From Microcoleus sp. EPA2 (GTDB lineage: Bacteria > Cyanobacteriota > Cyanobacteriia > Cyanobacteriales > Microcoleaceae): a stretch of 64,000 nt of DNA. How positions within the stretch are numbered: the stretch's first letter is position 1; the number at the start of each line of letters is the position of its first letter. Location of the stretch: the NCBI GenBank assembly GCA_020882975.1, contig JAHRFD010000008.1, positions 62,001 to 126,000 of the forward strand, written 5' to 3'. Positions 1 through 7,033 of the stretch are shown here, piece by piece. The notes under the pieces are model-generated. The model saw nothing but the letters and a program-made list of their open reading frames with translations, was not told where the DNA came from and searched no databases. The translations under genes were made by a program, and so were the position numbers.

Positions 1-360
1 AAATCTTCCCGACAAACGATTAAATAGATACATAAAACTGCCGTAGAGAAAAGGTTCCCCCTCACATAGCACCGCCACATCTCGTCCTTGATCCAGATGG
101 ACTGCAATTTTCTCGGCCGCAATATCATAATAAGGTTGAGACGATCGCGTCGGACTAAAAGGCAGTGGCATCGGAATTTCTATTTGCTCTGGTAGTAAAT
201 AATCCGCGACGATCGCCCGCGCCAACACCTTACCATTTTCCATGGCCGGATAAGCAATCACCGGGACCGATCGCAAAATCCGATAAGCCTTCAAAGTAAT
301 CAACTCAGGATCGCCAGGACCAATACCCAAACCGTACAATTTACCAGTAGTCTTAGTCAT
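1..360 (-). CDS. cobI: Precorrin-2 C20-methyltransferase, partial (3' end outside window)
   Basis: The first 120 codons are visible and the gene runs off the left edge. The product transfers a methyl group from S-adenosylmethionine to C20 of precorrin-2 in cobalamin synthesis. The N-terminus carries the GIGPGDPELITLKA motif (about residues 12-25) typical of corrin and siroheme methyltransferases. The later LCEGEPFLYGSF segment is the second conserved SAM/substrate loop of the CobI/CbiL family. The ATG overlaps the stop codon of cobH by four bases (ATGA), so it is the distal gene of a translationally coupled cobG-cobH-cobI operon behind the cobalamin riboswitch. CobI and CbiL cannot be separated from this fragment, but CobG in the same operon suggests the aerobic-type naming. 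Confidence 0.9.
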   Translation of the reverse strand, partial: MTKTTGKLYGLGIGPGDPELITLKAYRILRSVPVIAYPAMENGKVLARAIVADYLLPEQIEIPMPLPFSPTRSSQPYYDIAAEKIAVHLDQGRDVAVLCEGEPFLYGSFMYLFNRLSGRF

Positions 361-986
361 AATTCATCCTTTTTCGCTAACGCATTCACGGCCGCCGTTG
401 CCATTGCACTGCCGCCACGTCGCCCGTGTACAGTAATAAATGGCACTCCCCGACTGTTAGCAGCGAGTTCCGCTTTAGATTCGGCCGCCCCCACAAATCC
501 TACTGGGAAACCCAGAATTAAACTTGGTTTGGGAGCTCCATCATCTAACATTTCCAGCAGTCGGAACAAAGCAGTTGGGGCATTACCAATAGCCACTACC
601 GCCCCCTCTAAGTGATTTAGCCACAAATCAAGGGCTGCGGCCGATCGGGTATTTCCGATTTGTAACGCTAATTCGGGAACTTCGGGATGCCAGAGGGTGC
701 AAATTACCGCATTGTCGGCCAGGAGGCGTTTGCGGGTGATGCCTTCGGCTACCATGCGGGAATCGCAGAGGATGGGCCTGCCGGTGGCGAGGGCGTTGCG
801 CCCAGCGGTAGCGGCACCGGGGGAGGCTGCTAAGTCTGCGACAATATCTGTCATGCCGCAACTGTGGATTAAGCGCACTGCGACGGATTCTAAGTCGGGC
901 GGCAAGTTTGACAAGTCTGCTTCGGCGCGAATTGTGGCGAAGGATTTGGTGTAGATTTCTGTTCCGTCTTTAATATAATCAAGCAT
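357..986 (-). CDS. cobH: Precorrin-8X methylmutase
   Basis: This 209-residue protein has the normal length for CobH/CbiC. The enzyme moves the C11 methyl group to C12, turning precorrin-8X into hydrogenobyrinic acid. The conserved catalytic histidine is seen at residue 41 in RLIHSCGM. The glycine-rich LILGFPVGFVGAAESK and TVHGRRGGSAM segments near the C-terminus are family signatures. It lies 75 bp downstream of cobG and overlaps cobI by four bases, consistent with one transcript. The gap to cobG holds a dispersed repeat and no obvious terminator. Confidence 0.95.
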   Translation of the reverse strand: MLDYIKDGTEIYTKSFATIRAEADLSNLPPDLESVAVRLIHSCGMTDIVADLAASPGAATAGRNALATGRPILCDSRMVAEGITRKRLLADNAVICTLWHPEVPELALQIGNTRSAAALDLWLNHLEGAVVAIGNAPTALFRLLEMLDDGAPKPSLILGFPVGFVGAAESKAELAANSRGVPFITVHGRRGGSAMATAAVNALAKKDEL

Positions 987-1013
987 TATTTAAAACTGGA
1001 TTTTTTTGAATGA

Positions 1014-1045
1014 ACCGCGAAGGCGCTAAGGGCGCGAAGGAAGAA
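1014..1045. repeat. Dispersed repeat between cobG and cobH
   Basis: An approximately 30-base A/G-rich repeat containing AAGGCGCTAAGGGCGCGAAGG. A nearly identical copy in reverse orientation lies at about 50266-50297, upstream of the phytase-like gene. It lies inside the presumed cob operon without any obvious terminator structure. Confidence 0.6.
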
Positions 1046-1061
1046 AGATCGAGAGAGGGAT

Positions 1062-2513
1062 TCATTTTTGATTTTGTTTTTTGGGGTTAAGCAATTGCTG
1101 TAATTTGTCGATCGCACTTCGATCTACAAATTCGCCCAAGGATTCGTCTGGCGATCGCCATCGCTGGTATATTTGCAGCAATTTGTTTGTAAAACTTGCA
1201 ATCTCTGCAACTCTTACGCCCTGGAAAATTTTCCGCCCAAAAGGTGAGTCTGTTGTACCTGAGTAAATGTCGTAACCTGCGATGGTTTCGTTTTGTTGTT
1301 TTATCTGAATTCCCACTAACGTTATGTCCATGGGAGAATGTTGGGCGCAGGATTTTTCGCAACCGCTGAAATGAATGTTAATTGGGCGATCGATCTGCAA
1401 TTTTTGGGCTAAATCCTTGACTATTGCTAGGGCGTGGCTTTGGGTATCTGTCATCGCCGATGCACAGCCAGTGTTGCCGGCACAAGCAACTAAGCATGAG
1501 TCTAGATTGGTTGCGGATGAGTGCAATCCCAAACGGGCGATCGACTTTTCGAGTTCGTAAATTCTCTGGTTGGGGATGTCATACATCAACAGATTTTGCC
1601 AAGGCGTGAGCCTGAGAGTGCCTCCGCCGAAGTTTTGGGCTAAATTTGCCAAATCTCGCAGTTGTTGCGATTTTAGCCTACCTAATGGCAGCGCAATTCC
1701 GATGTAGGAGAAACCGGATTGTTGTTGGGGGTGAATGCCGAGATGTTGGTAATTGGCTAGGGCTTTTTCAGACGGAGCGATCGAGCTTTGCTGCAATACA
1801 AAGGGTAAATTATCCTGTATATGTTCGAGATATTTTTCCACACCCCAATCTGCCAGCAGGTGACGCAAACGCGGTTTTTTTCCCTCTATTCGAGGCTGAT
1901 TTTTTGTGTATTGAAGATAAACGCTAGCGATGGCTGCTAATACTGAAATACATTGCGATTCTTGAATTATAATCCCTGTGTCACCGTTTAAATACAGCCG
2001 AAGCACGATTTCTGAATCAGCAGATCGCCTTTCGGCTGCTAATAAAATATCGTTGCGAATAGCGCGGATCGAAACCGATTCTCCGCCGTCAAAACCGACA
2101 CTGAATTTAGGCGAAAGTTCCGACAATTCGGGATGGGTTTGCAGATAATTATCCCAATCTGTAACTAGGGGGCGAGTATCGAGTAACGATTGGCGATCTA
2201 TACCCGCTGTTGGACTGGCCATGATATTGCGAATCGGGTCAATTTCAACTAAGCGAGATGCTAATCCCAATGTTTGTAAATCCTGCCAAACTTCAGCAGA
2301 AATTGCCGAGTTCAAGTTTCGGATTTGCAAATTCGCGCGATTTGTTACTTGCACGTAGCCCGTACCGTATCGATCGACTAAATCCGCGATCGCCACACAC
2401 TGCGCGACATTTAAAATTCCGCCCGGAATCCGCATCCTCGATAATATTCCGTCTCTGGCGCGGGAACCGGAAAATAAGCCCGGACAAGTCGGTAATTCAC
2501 TCAAACTTAACAA
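1062..2513 (-). CDS. cobG: Precorrin-3B synthase (CobG, nitrite/sulfite reductase fold)
   Basis: This 483-residue protein is of the sulfite/nitrite reductase family. CobG is an iron-sulfur monooxygenase that converts precorrin-3A to precorrin-3B using oxygen, the step that marks the aerobic route. Four cysteines ligate the cluster in a C-X5-C...C-X3-C pattern at residues 344, 350, 385 and 389 (ACAGNTGC and SGCEKSC). The N-terminal half-repeat begins near PGLFSGSRARDG. The start chosen is TTG, because a strong GGAGGAG ribosome-binding site lies five bases upstream and directly after the riboswitch. A generic ferredoxin-nitrite/sulfite reductase is less likely, given the length and the cob neighbours. 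Confidence 0.88.
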   Translation of the reverse strand: MLSLSELPTCPGLFSGSRARDGILSRMRIPGGILNVAQCVAIADLVDRYGTGYVQVTNRANLQIRNLNSAISAEVWQDLQTLGLASRLVEIDPIRNIMASPTAGIDRQSLLDTRPLVTDWDNYLQTHPELSELSPKFSVGFDGGESVSIRAIRNDILLAAERRSADSEIVLRLYLNGDTGIIIQESQCISVLAAIASVYLQYTKNQPRIEGKKPRLRHLLADWGVEKYLEHIQDNLPFVLQQSSIAPSEKALANYQHLGIHPQQQSGFSYIGIALPLGRLKSQQLRDLANLAQNFGGGTLRLTPWQNLLMYDIPNQRIYELEKSIARLGLHSSATNLDSCLVACAGNTGCASAMTDTQSHALAIVKDLAQKLQIDRPINIHFSGCEKSCAQHSPMDITLVGIQIKQQNETIAGYDIYSGTTDSPFGRKIFQGVRVAEIASFTNKLLQIYQRWRSPDESLGEFVDRSAIDKLQQLLNPKKQNQK

Positions 2514-2520
2514 AGAAACT

Positions 2521-2540
2521 CCTCCCCGTGCGACGCAGGG
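2521..2540 (-). promoter_or_regulatory. Hairpin sequestering the cobG ribosome-binding site
   Basis: Read on the minus strand, CCCTGCG and CACGGGG can pair around a TCG loop. The 3' arm overlaps the GGGGAGGAG Shine-Dalgarno of cobG. It follows the B12 box immediately, so it is a plausible translational expression platform of the riboswitch. The switching mechanism is inferred. Confidence 0.55.
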
Positions 2541-2690
2541 AATCTAAAGTAAACTCCTGAAATCGGCATTCTGGCTTTGACAGTTGCGGCACAGCGCCGG
2601 AATTACACCGGACTTTCCCGCTTTCAGGTTTAAGAACTTTATCACAGTTTTGCCCCCCAAAACCAAAACGCTCAATTTTCTTAACAAATT
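2541..2690 (-). ncRNA. Cobalamin riboswitch upstream of cobG
   Basis: On the minus strand the leader contains the core of the AdoCbl aptamer in order. First is GGGAA followed by GTCCGGTGTAATTCCGG (about 2597-2619). Next is GCCGCAACTG (2581-2590). Last is the B12 box AGCCAGAATGCC (about 2565-2577). The element sits directly upstream of the cobG ribosome-binding site and should repress cobG-cobH-cobI when cobalamin is plentiful. The exact 5' limit (P1 stem) is approximate. Confidence 0.88.
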
Positions 2691-2734
2691 CCCCCTCACA
2701 CAATTGCCTTGAGTAATGAAAAATCTTCTAGTTT

Positions 2735-3004
2735 TCAATCAGGTTCGGTAGGGGAGTTAAAACAAAAACAAACTAATGACAAACAAAAGGTAGCCACAGG
2801 TAAAATATCTCCAAACAACATTGTATCTTGTTGATATTCCGTCGGCTGAGTTTCTCCCTCGATATTTCTAGGAGTTAAAATTTGTTCGAGAGAGTTCACA
2901 TTATGAGAATTAGTGAAGGCTGGCAATTCATCGGATTTAACTGGAGAGGTGATGCTGAGAGTAGTCCAGAAAAACATTAAGGTTAAAATATTTAGGTATT
3001 TCAT
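2735..3004 (-). CDS. Small secreted or membrane-anchored hypothetical protein
   Basis: An 89-residue protein that I do not recognise. It begins with a short Lys-containing start and a hydrophobic stretch (residues 4-20, NILTLMFFWTTLSITSP), a credible signal peptide or membrane anchor. A second hydrophobic stretch lies near the C-terminus (about 65-84, DILPVATFCLSLVCFCF). The gene ends about 40 bases before the riboswitch on the same strand, so it is upstream of that control element and need not be B12-regulated. No ribosome-binding site stands out. It is possibly real, but coding status is unproven. Confidence 0.45.
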   Translation of the reverse strand: MKYLNILTLMFFWTTLSITSPVKSDELPAFTNSHNVNSLEQILTPRNIEGETQPTEYQQDTMLFGDILPVATFCLSLVCFCFNSPTEPD

Positions 3005-3156
3005 AGTAAAGACCCCGTTGTAAGTAATATAAATAAAAGGCTGAACGTTTTAGGTGTTTTGTTTGCCTATACTGGAACTTTAGGGAAAAAGACGAATTAC
3101 TAAACAACTAAAAGTGTCACTTTTTCTATGTGGCTTGTATTTGGTTACTTACCTAA

Positions 3157-3276
3157 ATGCTGAAACGGCTGGAAAGCTTGTATCAAGGAAGTTTCCAACC
3201 AGGCGATTTAGTTTTTAGCTGTAGTCAATTAGTCAACTGGCTGTTGTCCAATATGCTGGAAATAGATTCATGCTGA
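3157..3276 (+). CDS. Very small open frame ahead of cobL
   Basis: A 39-codon ATG-started frame ending 27 bases before the cobL start. Its product (MLKRLESLYQGSF...) has no family I know. It could be a leader peptide, a remnant or noncoding. No clear ribosome-binding site is seen. Confidence 0.2.
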   Translation: MLKRLESLYQGSFQPGDLVFSCSQLVNWLLSNMLEIDSC

Positions 3277-3303
3277 GTGGCAAAAATTGCAGGAGTAGGG
3301 CTG

Positions 3304-4515
3304 ATGGTAGACAAATGGCTTTCGGTGGTAGGAATCGGCGAAGACGGATTATCGGGATTGAGCGCGATCGCCCGTACCCTGCTCGATCGATCTAAAATCA
3401 TTGTCGGTGGCGCCCGTCACCTCGCCATGCTACCCACCGACGACACCAGGGAAAAATTGCTCTGGGCTTCACCACTACAAACAACAGTTGACAGCATCAT
3501 CAGCCGTCGCCCAGAGTCTGTTTGTGTACTCGCCAGTGGCGATCCGATGTGTCACGGGATTGGTGTCACGCTGTCGCGCCGGATTCCCATTTCGGAAATG
3601 ACTGTAATTCCCGCTGCATCGGCTTTTAGTTTGATGTGCGCCCGTCTGGGTTGGGCTTTGGCGGAGGTTGAGACTTTCAGTTTGACAAACCGCCCAGTAG
3701 CCGCAATCGCCCTTTCTCTATATCCGGGGGCGCGATTGTTAGTTTTAAGTGCCGATCGACAGACTCCGGGAAAGGTTGCCGAATTGTTGACAGAGCGGGG
3801 GTTTGGTAGCAGTTTGATGACGGTGTTCGAGCGGATGGGAGCGGCTTCGGAACGGCGGATTGAGGGGGTAGCAGCAGCCTGGAATCTGCCGGATTTGGCT
3901 GATTTGAATGCGATCGCCATTGTAGTTGCAGCCGATCGCGAAACTCTTATCCTCCCCCGCACCTCTGGTTTGGCGGATGGTGCCTATCTCCACGATGGAC
4001 AACTTACTAAGCGGGAGATTCGAGCTGTTACTCTGTCAACCTTAGCGCCAATTCCGGGTGAGTTGCTGTGGGATGTGGGTGCTGGTTGTGGTTCGATCGC
4101 CATTGAATGGATGCGGAGTCATCGGGGTTGTCGGGCGATCGCGATCGAGCGCCATCCCACTCGACTGCAATACATTGCTGAAAATGCCTCTAATTTTGGT
4201 GTTTCGGAACTTCAAATTGTGGCGGGAGAGGCGCCGGATGCTTTGGCTTCTTTGCCTCAACCGGATGCTATTTTCATCGGTGGTGGTGTCACCGCAGAAG
4301 CTTTACTCGAAACCTGTTGGAATGCTTTGGGTGAGGGTGGCCGATTAGTTGTGAATGCGGTGACTATTGAGAGTGAGTTGAAGGTTTTGCAATGGCATTC
4401 TTTACATGGCGGGGAGTTAATTAGAATTGGGATTCAGCGGGTTGGGGCGATCGGTTCTTTTCAGGGTTGGAAGCCGCTTGCACCGATTACTCAGTGGGCG
4501 GTTGTTAAGGCGTAA
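3304..4515 (+). CDS. cobL: Precorrin-6Y C5,15-methyltransferase (decarboxylating)
   Basis: A two-domain enzyme of about 403 residues. It methylates C5 and C15 of dihydro-precorrin-6 and removes the acetate carboxyl at C12. The N-terminal CbiE-like domain (about 1-205) starts KWLSVVGIGEDGLSGLS and includes VLASGDPMCHGIG. The C-terminal CbiT-like domain (about 240-403) has the SAM-binding motif DVGAGCGS at 257-264. The ATG is preferred over a GTG 27 bases upstream because AGGAG lies eight bases before it and the protein then starts as family members usually do. It is transcribed away from the other cob genes, so it has its own promoter, which was not identified. Confidence 0.93.
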   Translation: MVDKWLSVVGIGEDGLSGLSAIARTLLDRSKIIVGGARHLAMLPTDDTREKLLWASPLQTTVDSIISRRPESVCVLASGDPMCHGIGVTLSRRIPISEMTVIPAASAFSLMCARLGWALAEVETFSLTNRPVAAIALSLYPGARLLVLSADRQTPGKVAELLTERGFGSSLMTVFERMGAASERRIEGVAAAWNLPDLADLNAIAIVVAADRETLILPRTSGLADGAYLHDGQLTKREIRAVTLSTLAPIPGELLWDVGAGCGSIAIEWMRSHRGCRAIAIERHPTRLQYIAENASNFGVSELQIVAGEAPDALASLPQPDAIFIGGGVTAEALLETCWNALGEGGRLVVNAVTIESELKVLQWHSLHGGELIRIGIQRVGAIGSFQGWKPLAPITQWAVVKA

Positions 4516-4537
4516 TTCCGATGATTAAATAGGAATA

Positions 4538-4567
4538 TTTAACCGCAGAGTGCGCAGAGAACACAGA
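4538..4567. repeat. Dispersed CGCAGAG-type repeat
   Basis: The sequence CCGCAGAGTGCGCAGAGAAC plus ACAGAGG has related copies at about 37591-37620 and, in reverse orientation, at about 44908-44940. All three lie immediately downstream of genes or gene remnants. Confidence 0.5.
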
Positions 4568-4574
4568 GGAAGAG

Positions 4575-4691
4575 ATGAGAGAGATGAATCATTATAAGTT
4601 AGCGATTCAACAAGATATTATTGTGCAGCTTTTGGCACAGTTGACGGTTGACTATCAAAACAGTAAATCAGAATGTCACCCGCAATCCTGA
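4575..4691 (+). CDS. Small open frame overlapping the DUF433 gene
   Basis: A 38-codon frame starting ATG with AGGAAGAG just upstream. It overlaps the next gene by 44 bases in another frame. It may be a short coupled upstream cistron, or the original start of the DUF433 gene after a frameshift, since that gene itself lacks a good start signal. No homology is recognised. Confidence 0.25.
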   Translation: MREMNHYKLAIQQDIIVQLLAQLTVDYQNSKSECHPQS

Positions 4692-5022
4692 AGTTTTGCA
4701 GGGGGAACCGATTATTGCAGACACTCAAGTTACGGTACGGGATATTGTGGTGTTTTGGAAATCAGGAATAAAGCCTGAAGAAATCCCACAGAAGTTACTG
4801 CAACTGGTGACGGCGGATCAAGTGTTTGATGCGATTAGCTTTTATCTGGACAATCAGCCAGAAATTGACGCTCGGATTGCTTGGTACGAGGCGCGTCCGA
4901 TGTTGAATATTTCACCTCTTTTGAGATGTAATCCGTTGTTGAATGAAGTCACGGAATATGTTCAAACCTATCGCCACGATCGAAATGCCGATATCGATTT
5001 TCCTGAGTCTGAGACCCTATGA
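4648..5022 (+). CDS. DUF433 family antitoxin-like protein
   Basis: A 124-residue protein whose first 75 residues match the DUF433 helix-turn-helix family (RNPEVLQGEPIIADTQVTVRDIV, then a YLDNQPEIDARI end). DUF433 proteins usually pair with PIN-domain toxins as antitoxins. The C-terminal 45 residues (WYEARPMLNISPLL onwards) are longer than usual. The only available start is TTG, without a clear ribosome-binding site, so expression may rely on the overlapping upstream frame. The stop overlaps the ATG of a truncated PIN gene by four bases, the usual antitoxin-toxin arrangement. Confidence 0.7.
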   Translation: MTIKTVNQNVTRNPEVLQGEPIIADTQVTVRDIVVFWKSGIKPEEIPQKLLQLVTADQVFDAISFYLDNQPEIDARIAWYEARPMLNISPLLRCNPLLNEVTEYVQTYRHDRNADIDFPESETL

Positions 5023-5120
5023 CTCAATATATTCTCGATACCGACCATATCACACTACTGCAACACTCTAATCCACTCATATTGCAACGTTTTGAAACTC
5101 TCCATACCAGCGATGTTGCT
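5019..5120 (+). pseudogene. VapC-like PIN toxin, N-terminal fragment
   Basis: The first 33 codons encode a PIN-domain start with the first catalytic aspartate (MTQYILDTDHITLL). Similarity then stops abruptly. The frame continues to position 5216, but only as antisense of another PIN gene. The remaining catalytic acids are missing, so the toxin is dead. Its antitoxin partner, the DUF433 gene, overlaps it by four bases. Confidence 0.75.
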
Positions 5121-5279
5121 GAGGCAATTTCCTATTTTGATGGCAATTTCCCAAAGACTGGCAATACTCAAATAGACTCTATCGGCGGATTCCATCTGCT
5201 CTTTCAATGCAACTGATAGGTTAGGAGCATTTTCTGAAAACCAAATAAAAGTGTGAGTATCGAGGAGCAATGCACTCAT
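5121..5279 (-). pseudogene. Second PIN toxin, N-terminal fragment in convergent orientation
   Basis: About 51 codons of a different PIN toxin (MSALLLDTHTFIWFSENAP, ending SLWEIAIKIGN) run toward the first fragment and end where it begins, at about 5115-5126. The frame then reads antisense sequence to a stop at 5055. The catalytic C-terminal half is absent. Its antitoxin is the DUF2281 gene at 5431-5658. The two were originally joined by an ATGA overlap that is now split by a MITE-like insertion. Confidence 0.75.
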
Positions 5280-5286
5280 TCCATAT

Positions 5287-5430
5287 CAGGGCTGTTTCAT
5301 TTTCAGGTAAATCATCGTTTTGTAGGGGCGGTGCCCCCGTGCCCGCCCTTCCCGCCCACGATTTTATGCGTGTTTCAGAGATTGGGGCAACCACGGGGGG
5401 ATTGCCCCTACAAGAGAATGAAATGGCCCT
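5287..5430. mobile_element. MITE-like element, copy 1, with target-site duplication
   Basis: About 144 bp flanked by an 11-base direct repeat TCATTCCATAT (5276-5286 and 5431-5441). The ends are imperfect inverted repeats of AGGGCTGTTTCATTTTC. The interior holds TGTAGGGGC and GCCCCTACA arms. A second copy with the same ends lies at 8677-8817. No transposase is encoded, so mobilisation in trans is inferred. The duplicated target regenerates both the antitoxin stop and the toxin start. Confidence 0.8.
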
Positions 5431-5658
5431 TCATTCCATATACTCCTGGAAATCCTCTAATGGTGCATCAAAATCATCAGCAAGCGGTAAGACAAACGTG
5501 CCTTTCATCATCCCAGCTTGACGTTTCTTTTGAGGAGGATTTACGGCAACTTCGTTATTTGCATATTTTGCAGCCAAGAATTCTACATAGTGCAAAACTT
5601 CCTGTTTCAGGGAATCTGGTAATTTGACTAAGGTTTCTAGGATTGTGGTTTCTAGCAT
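5431..5658 (-). CDS. DUF2281 family antitoxin
   Basis: A 75-residue protein typical of DUF2281 antitoxins. It has an N-terminal helical segment (LVKLPDSLKQEVLHYVEFLAAKYA, about 10-33), a basic linker (PPQKKRQAG) and an acidic C-terminal toxin-binding tail (LADDFDAPLEDFQEYME). It would neutralise the PIN toxin encoded next on the same strand, but that toxin is now a fragment and lies beyond an inserted element. The last two codons and the stop come from the target-site duplication and remain intact. Confidence 0.8.
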   Translation of the reverse strand: MLETTILETLVKLPDSLKQEVLHYVEFLAAKYANNEVAVNPPQKKRQAGMMKGTFVLPLADDFDAPLEDFQEYME

Positions 5659-5731
5659 TAGATCGCCTCTTGCTGGATCAGCTCATGATAACAAGCCCAA
5701 AGCAAAACTTACCGATCGCTCTAATCTCGAT

Positions 5732-6028
5732 CTAAGCTACCTTGGGACAAATTTCGATTTTGACAGTCATGCCTACTCGATCGAGCATTACAATCAAAGT
5801 ATCAACCGAGAATTGCCCAATTTTACCTTGAGTTAGAGCTTTGATTTGGTCCTTGGACTGTTTGAGATGTTGAGCTGTTTGCTCGATCGTCCAACGGTGA
5901 TGTTTAATCTGATGAAGCAGGGCGAGCATAAGTTGCGATCTGATTAGTAAGTTATCAGCTTCTTCTGCTGAAAATCCCAGATCGAGAAAGATATTATCGG
6001 TCGCTTGGGTAATAGTATTTTCGCTCAT
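5732..6028 (-). CDS. Helix-turn-helix antitoxin (HigA/XRE-like)
   Basis: A 98-residue protein with an XRE-type helix-turn-helix in its C-terminal two-thirds (WTIEQTAQHLKQSKDQIKALTQGKIGQFSVDTLIVMLDRVGM). It resembles antitoxins paired with Gp49-like HigB toxins. Its ATG overlaps the stop of the upstream toxin gene by four bases. As in other higBA modules, the toxin precedes the antitoxin, and the antitoxin should repress the operon promoter. The frame appears intact although the toxin is not. Confidence 0.82.
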   Translation of the reverse strand: MSENTITQATDNIFLDLGFSAEEADNLLIRSQLMLALLHQIKHHRWTIEQTAQHLKQSKDQIKALTQGKIGQFSVDTLIVMLDRVGMTVKIEICPKVA

Positions 6029-6375
6029 GGTTCTGGTTCTCTTGAATTTAAACGACTTTGTAACAACTGTTGGTAGCGTTTCTGTCCAATTTCGATATTT
6101 TTTTTGGCTGTCTTCTGAGTTTTCTTTTGGAAAGCATGGAGAACATAAATAGCTTCTTCAAATCTAGCAATATAGAATACCCGATAGGCATCTTCTGTCC
6201 GAATCCGAATTTATTCAACGCCTTTGCCTACGATCGACATGGGTTTAAAGTCTGATGGTTGTATGCCCTGCTGAAGTGTCCAAAGTGCAAAACCAGCTTC
6301 TTTTCGGGCATCGTCAGGAAGAGATTGGATTTCTTCGCGGGTAGCGCCAACCCACCGAATCGGTTTGATGGTCAT
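6025..6375 (-). pseudogene. HigB/Gp49-like RelE-fold toxin with an in-frame stop
   Basis: The 116-codon frame starts ATG ACC ATC AAA. It shows the phage-derived Gp49 family pattern (RWVGATREEIQSLPDDARKEAGFALW, later YRVFYIARFEEAIYVLHAFQKKTQKTAKKN). Codon 55 is TAA (6211-6213), within the conserved stretch GVE-stop-IRIRTEDAYRVF, where GAA or CAA would be expected. This is a single-base nonsense change or a sequencing error. The rest of the frame is clean, so inactivation would be recent. Confidence 0.8.
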
Positions 6376-6433
6376 CGGGTTTGTTGAGAATTCAATACTA
6401 TCACAATTGTAAGGGCGATCGCCTTAAAACCCG

Positions 6434-6850
6434 CTAGCTGAAGCTACAAGTTTTTGCAATTACATCAAGTTGGGAGATACCAATATTGCACGCTACCTTC
6501 AGTATGACTGAGCAAAATCCCCAAATCTTCCAAGCTTTCCAAACAGTCCAAAATGACTTTTTGTTTGCGATTTGATATCCCATTGCGATTGCTTCTTCTT
6601 TAGTTAAGATAAAACCTGCTCCATGAAGCTTAACACCCGTAGAGCTTAGGTTTGAATTTGCTTTCAAAATACAAGCTGAAGCAAAGTTTACGCTGGATGT
6701 TAAATTGCTAAAAATTTCTCCAACATTACGCCACTGAATTTCGAGCTGTTCTGTAATATCCTCTGAGGCTTCTGCTTTACCTTCATCTATTACGATTCCT
6801 ATATGATTAATTCTATGAGTCTTAGAAGTTTTCAATCCAGCACTGGTCAT
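6434..6850 (-). pseudogene. Remnant of a DNA methyltransferase (restriction-modification) gene
   Basis: The frame contains LKANSNLSSTGVKLHGAGFI and flanking sequence. This matches the segment before the target-recognition region of class I N6-adenine DNA methyltransferases of large single-chain restriction-modification enzymes. The part before it (INHIGIVIDEG) may also belong. After about residue 110 the match fades (WTVWKAWKIWGFC), suggesting a frameshift. There is no catalytic NPPY motif and no proper start. It lies on the same strand as the methyltransferase N-terminal fragment at 7995-8534, on the other side of xisHI. Confidence 0.55.
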
Positions 6851-6851
6851 T

Positions 6852-6953
6852 TGCTCCCATTTCGGTGGGGAAATTTTCAGCATAATCTGATTCAAATTCC
6901 GACCAAGGAATTAGTTGGGCCATTTTTACCCAACGGTTTGCGCCGCTAACCGA
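6852..6953 (-). mobile_element. Fragment of an IS5/IS1182-like transposase N-terminus
   Basis: About 34 codons (ANRWVKMAQLIPWSEFESDY, then AENFPTEMGA) match the start of cyanobacterial IS transposases of this class. The sequence diverges on both sides and no inverted repeats were found. It abuts the methyltransferase remnant, so it may mark a past insertion-deletion event. Confidence 0.65.
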
Positions 6954-7033
6954 GAACATGACTTTCAGATGAATAGCGTATATACTTGAAATACAACTAT
7001 CCAAGAGATTAAACACAACGAGTCAGTACAGCC

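Noticed and set aside
3552-3962. 136-codon minus-strand frame antisense to cobL
   Set aside because: Arg/Ser-rich shadow of a strongly supported gene; no ribosome-binding site or family match.
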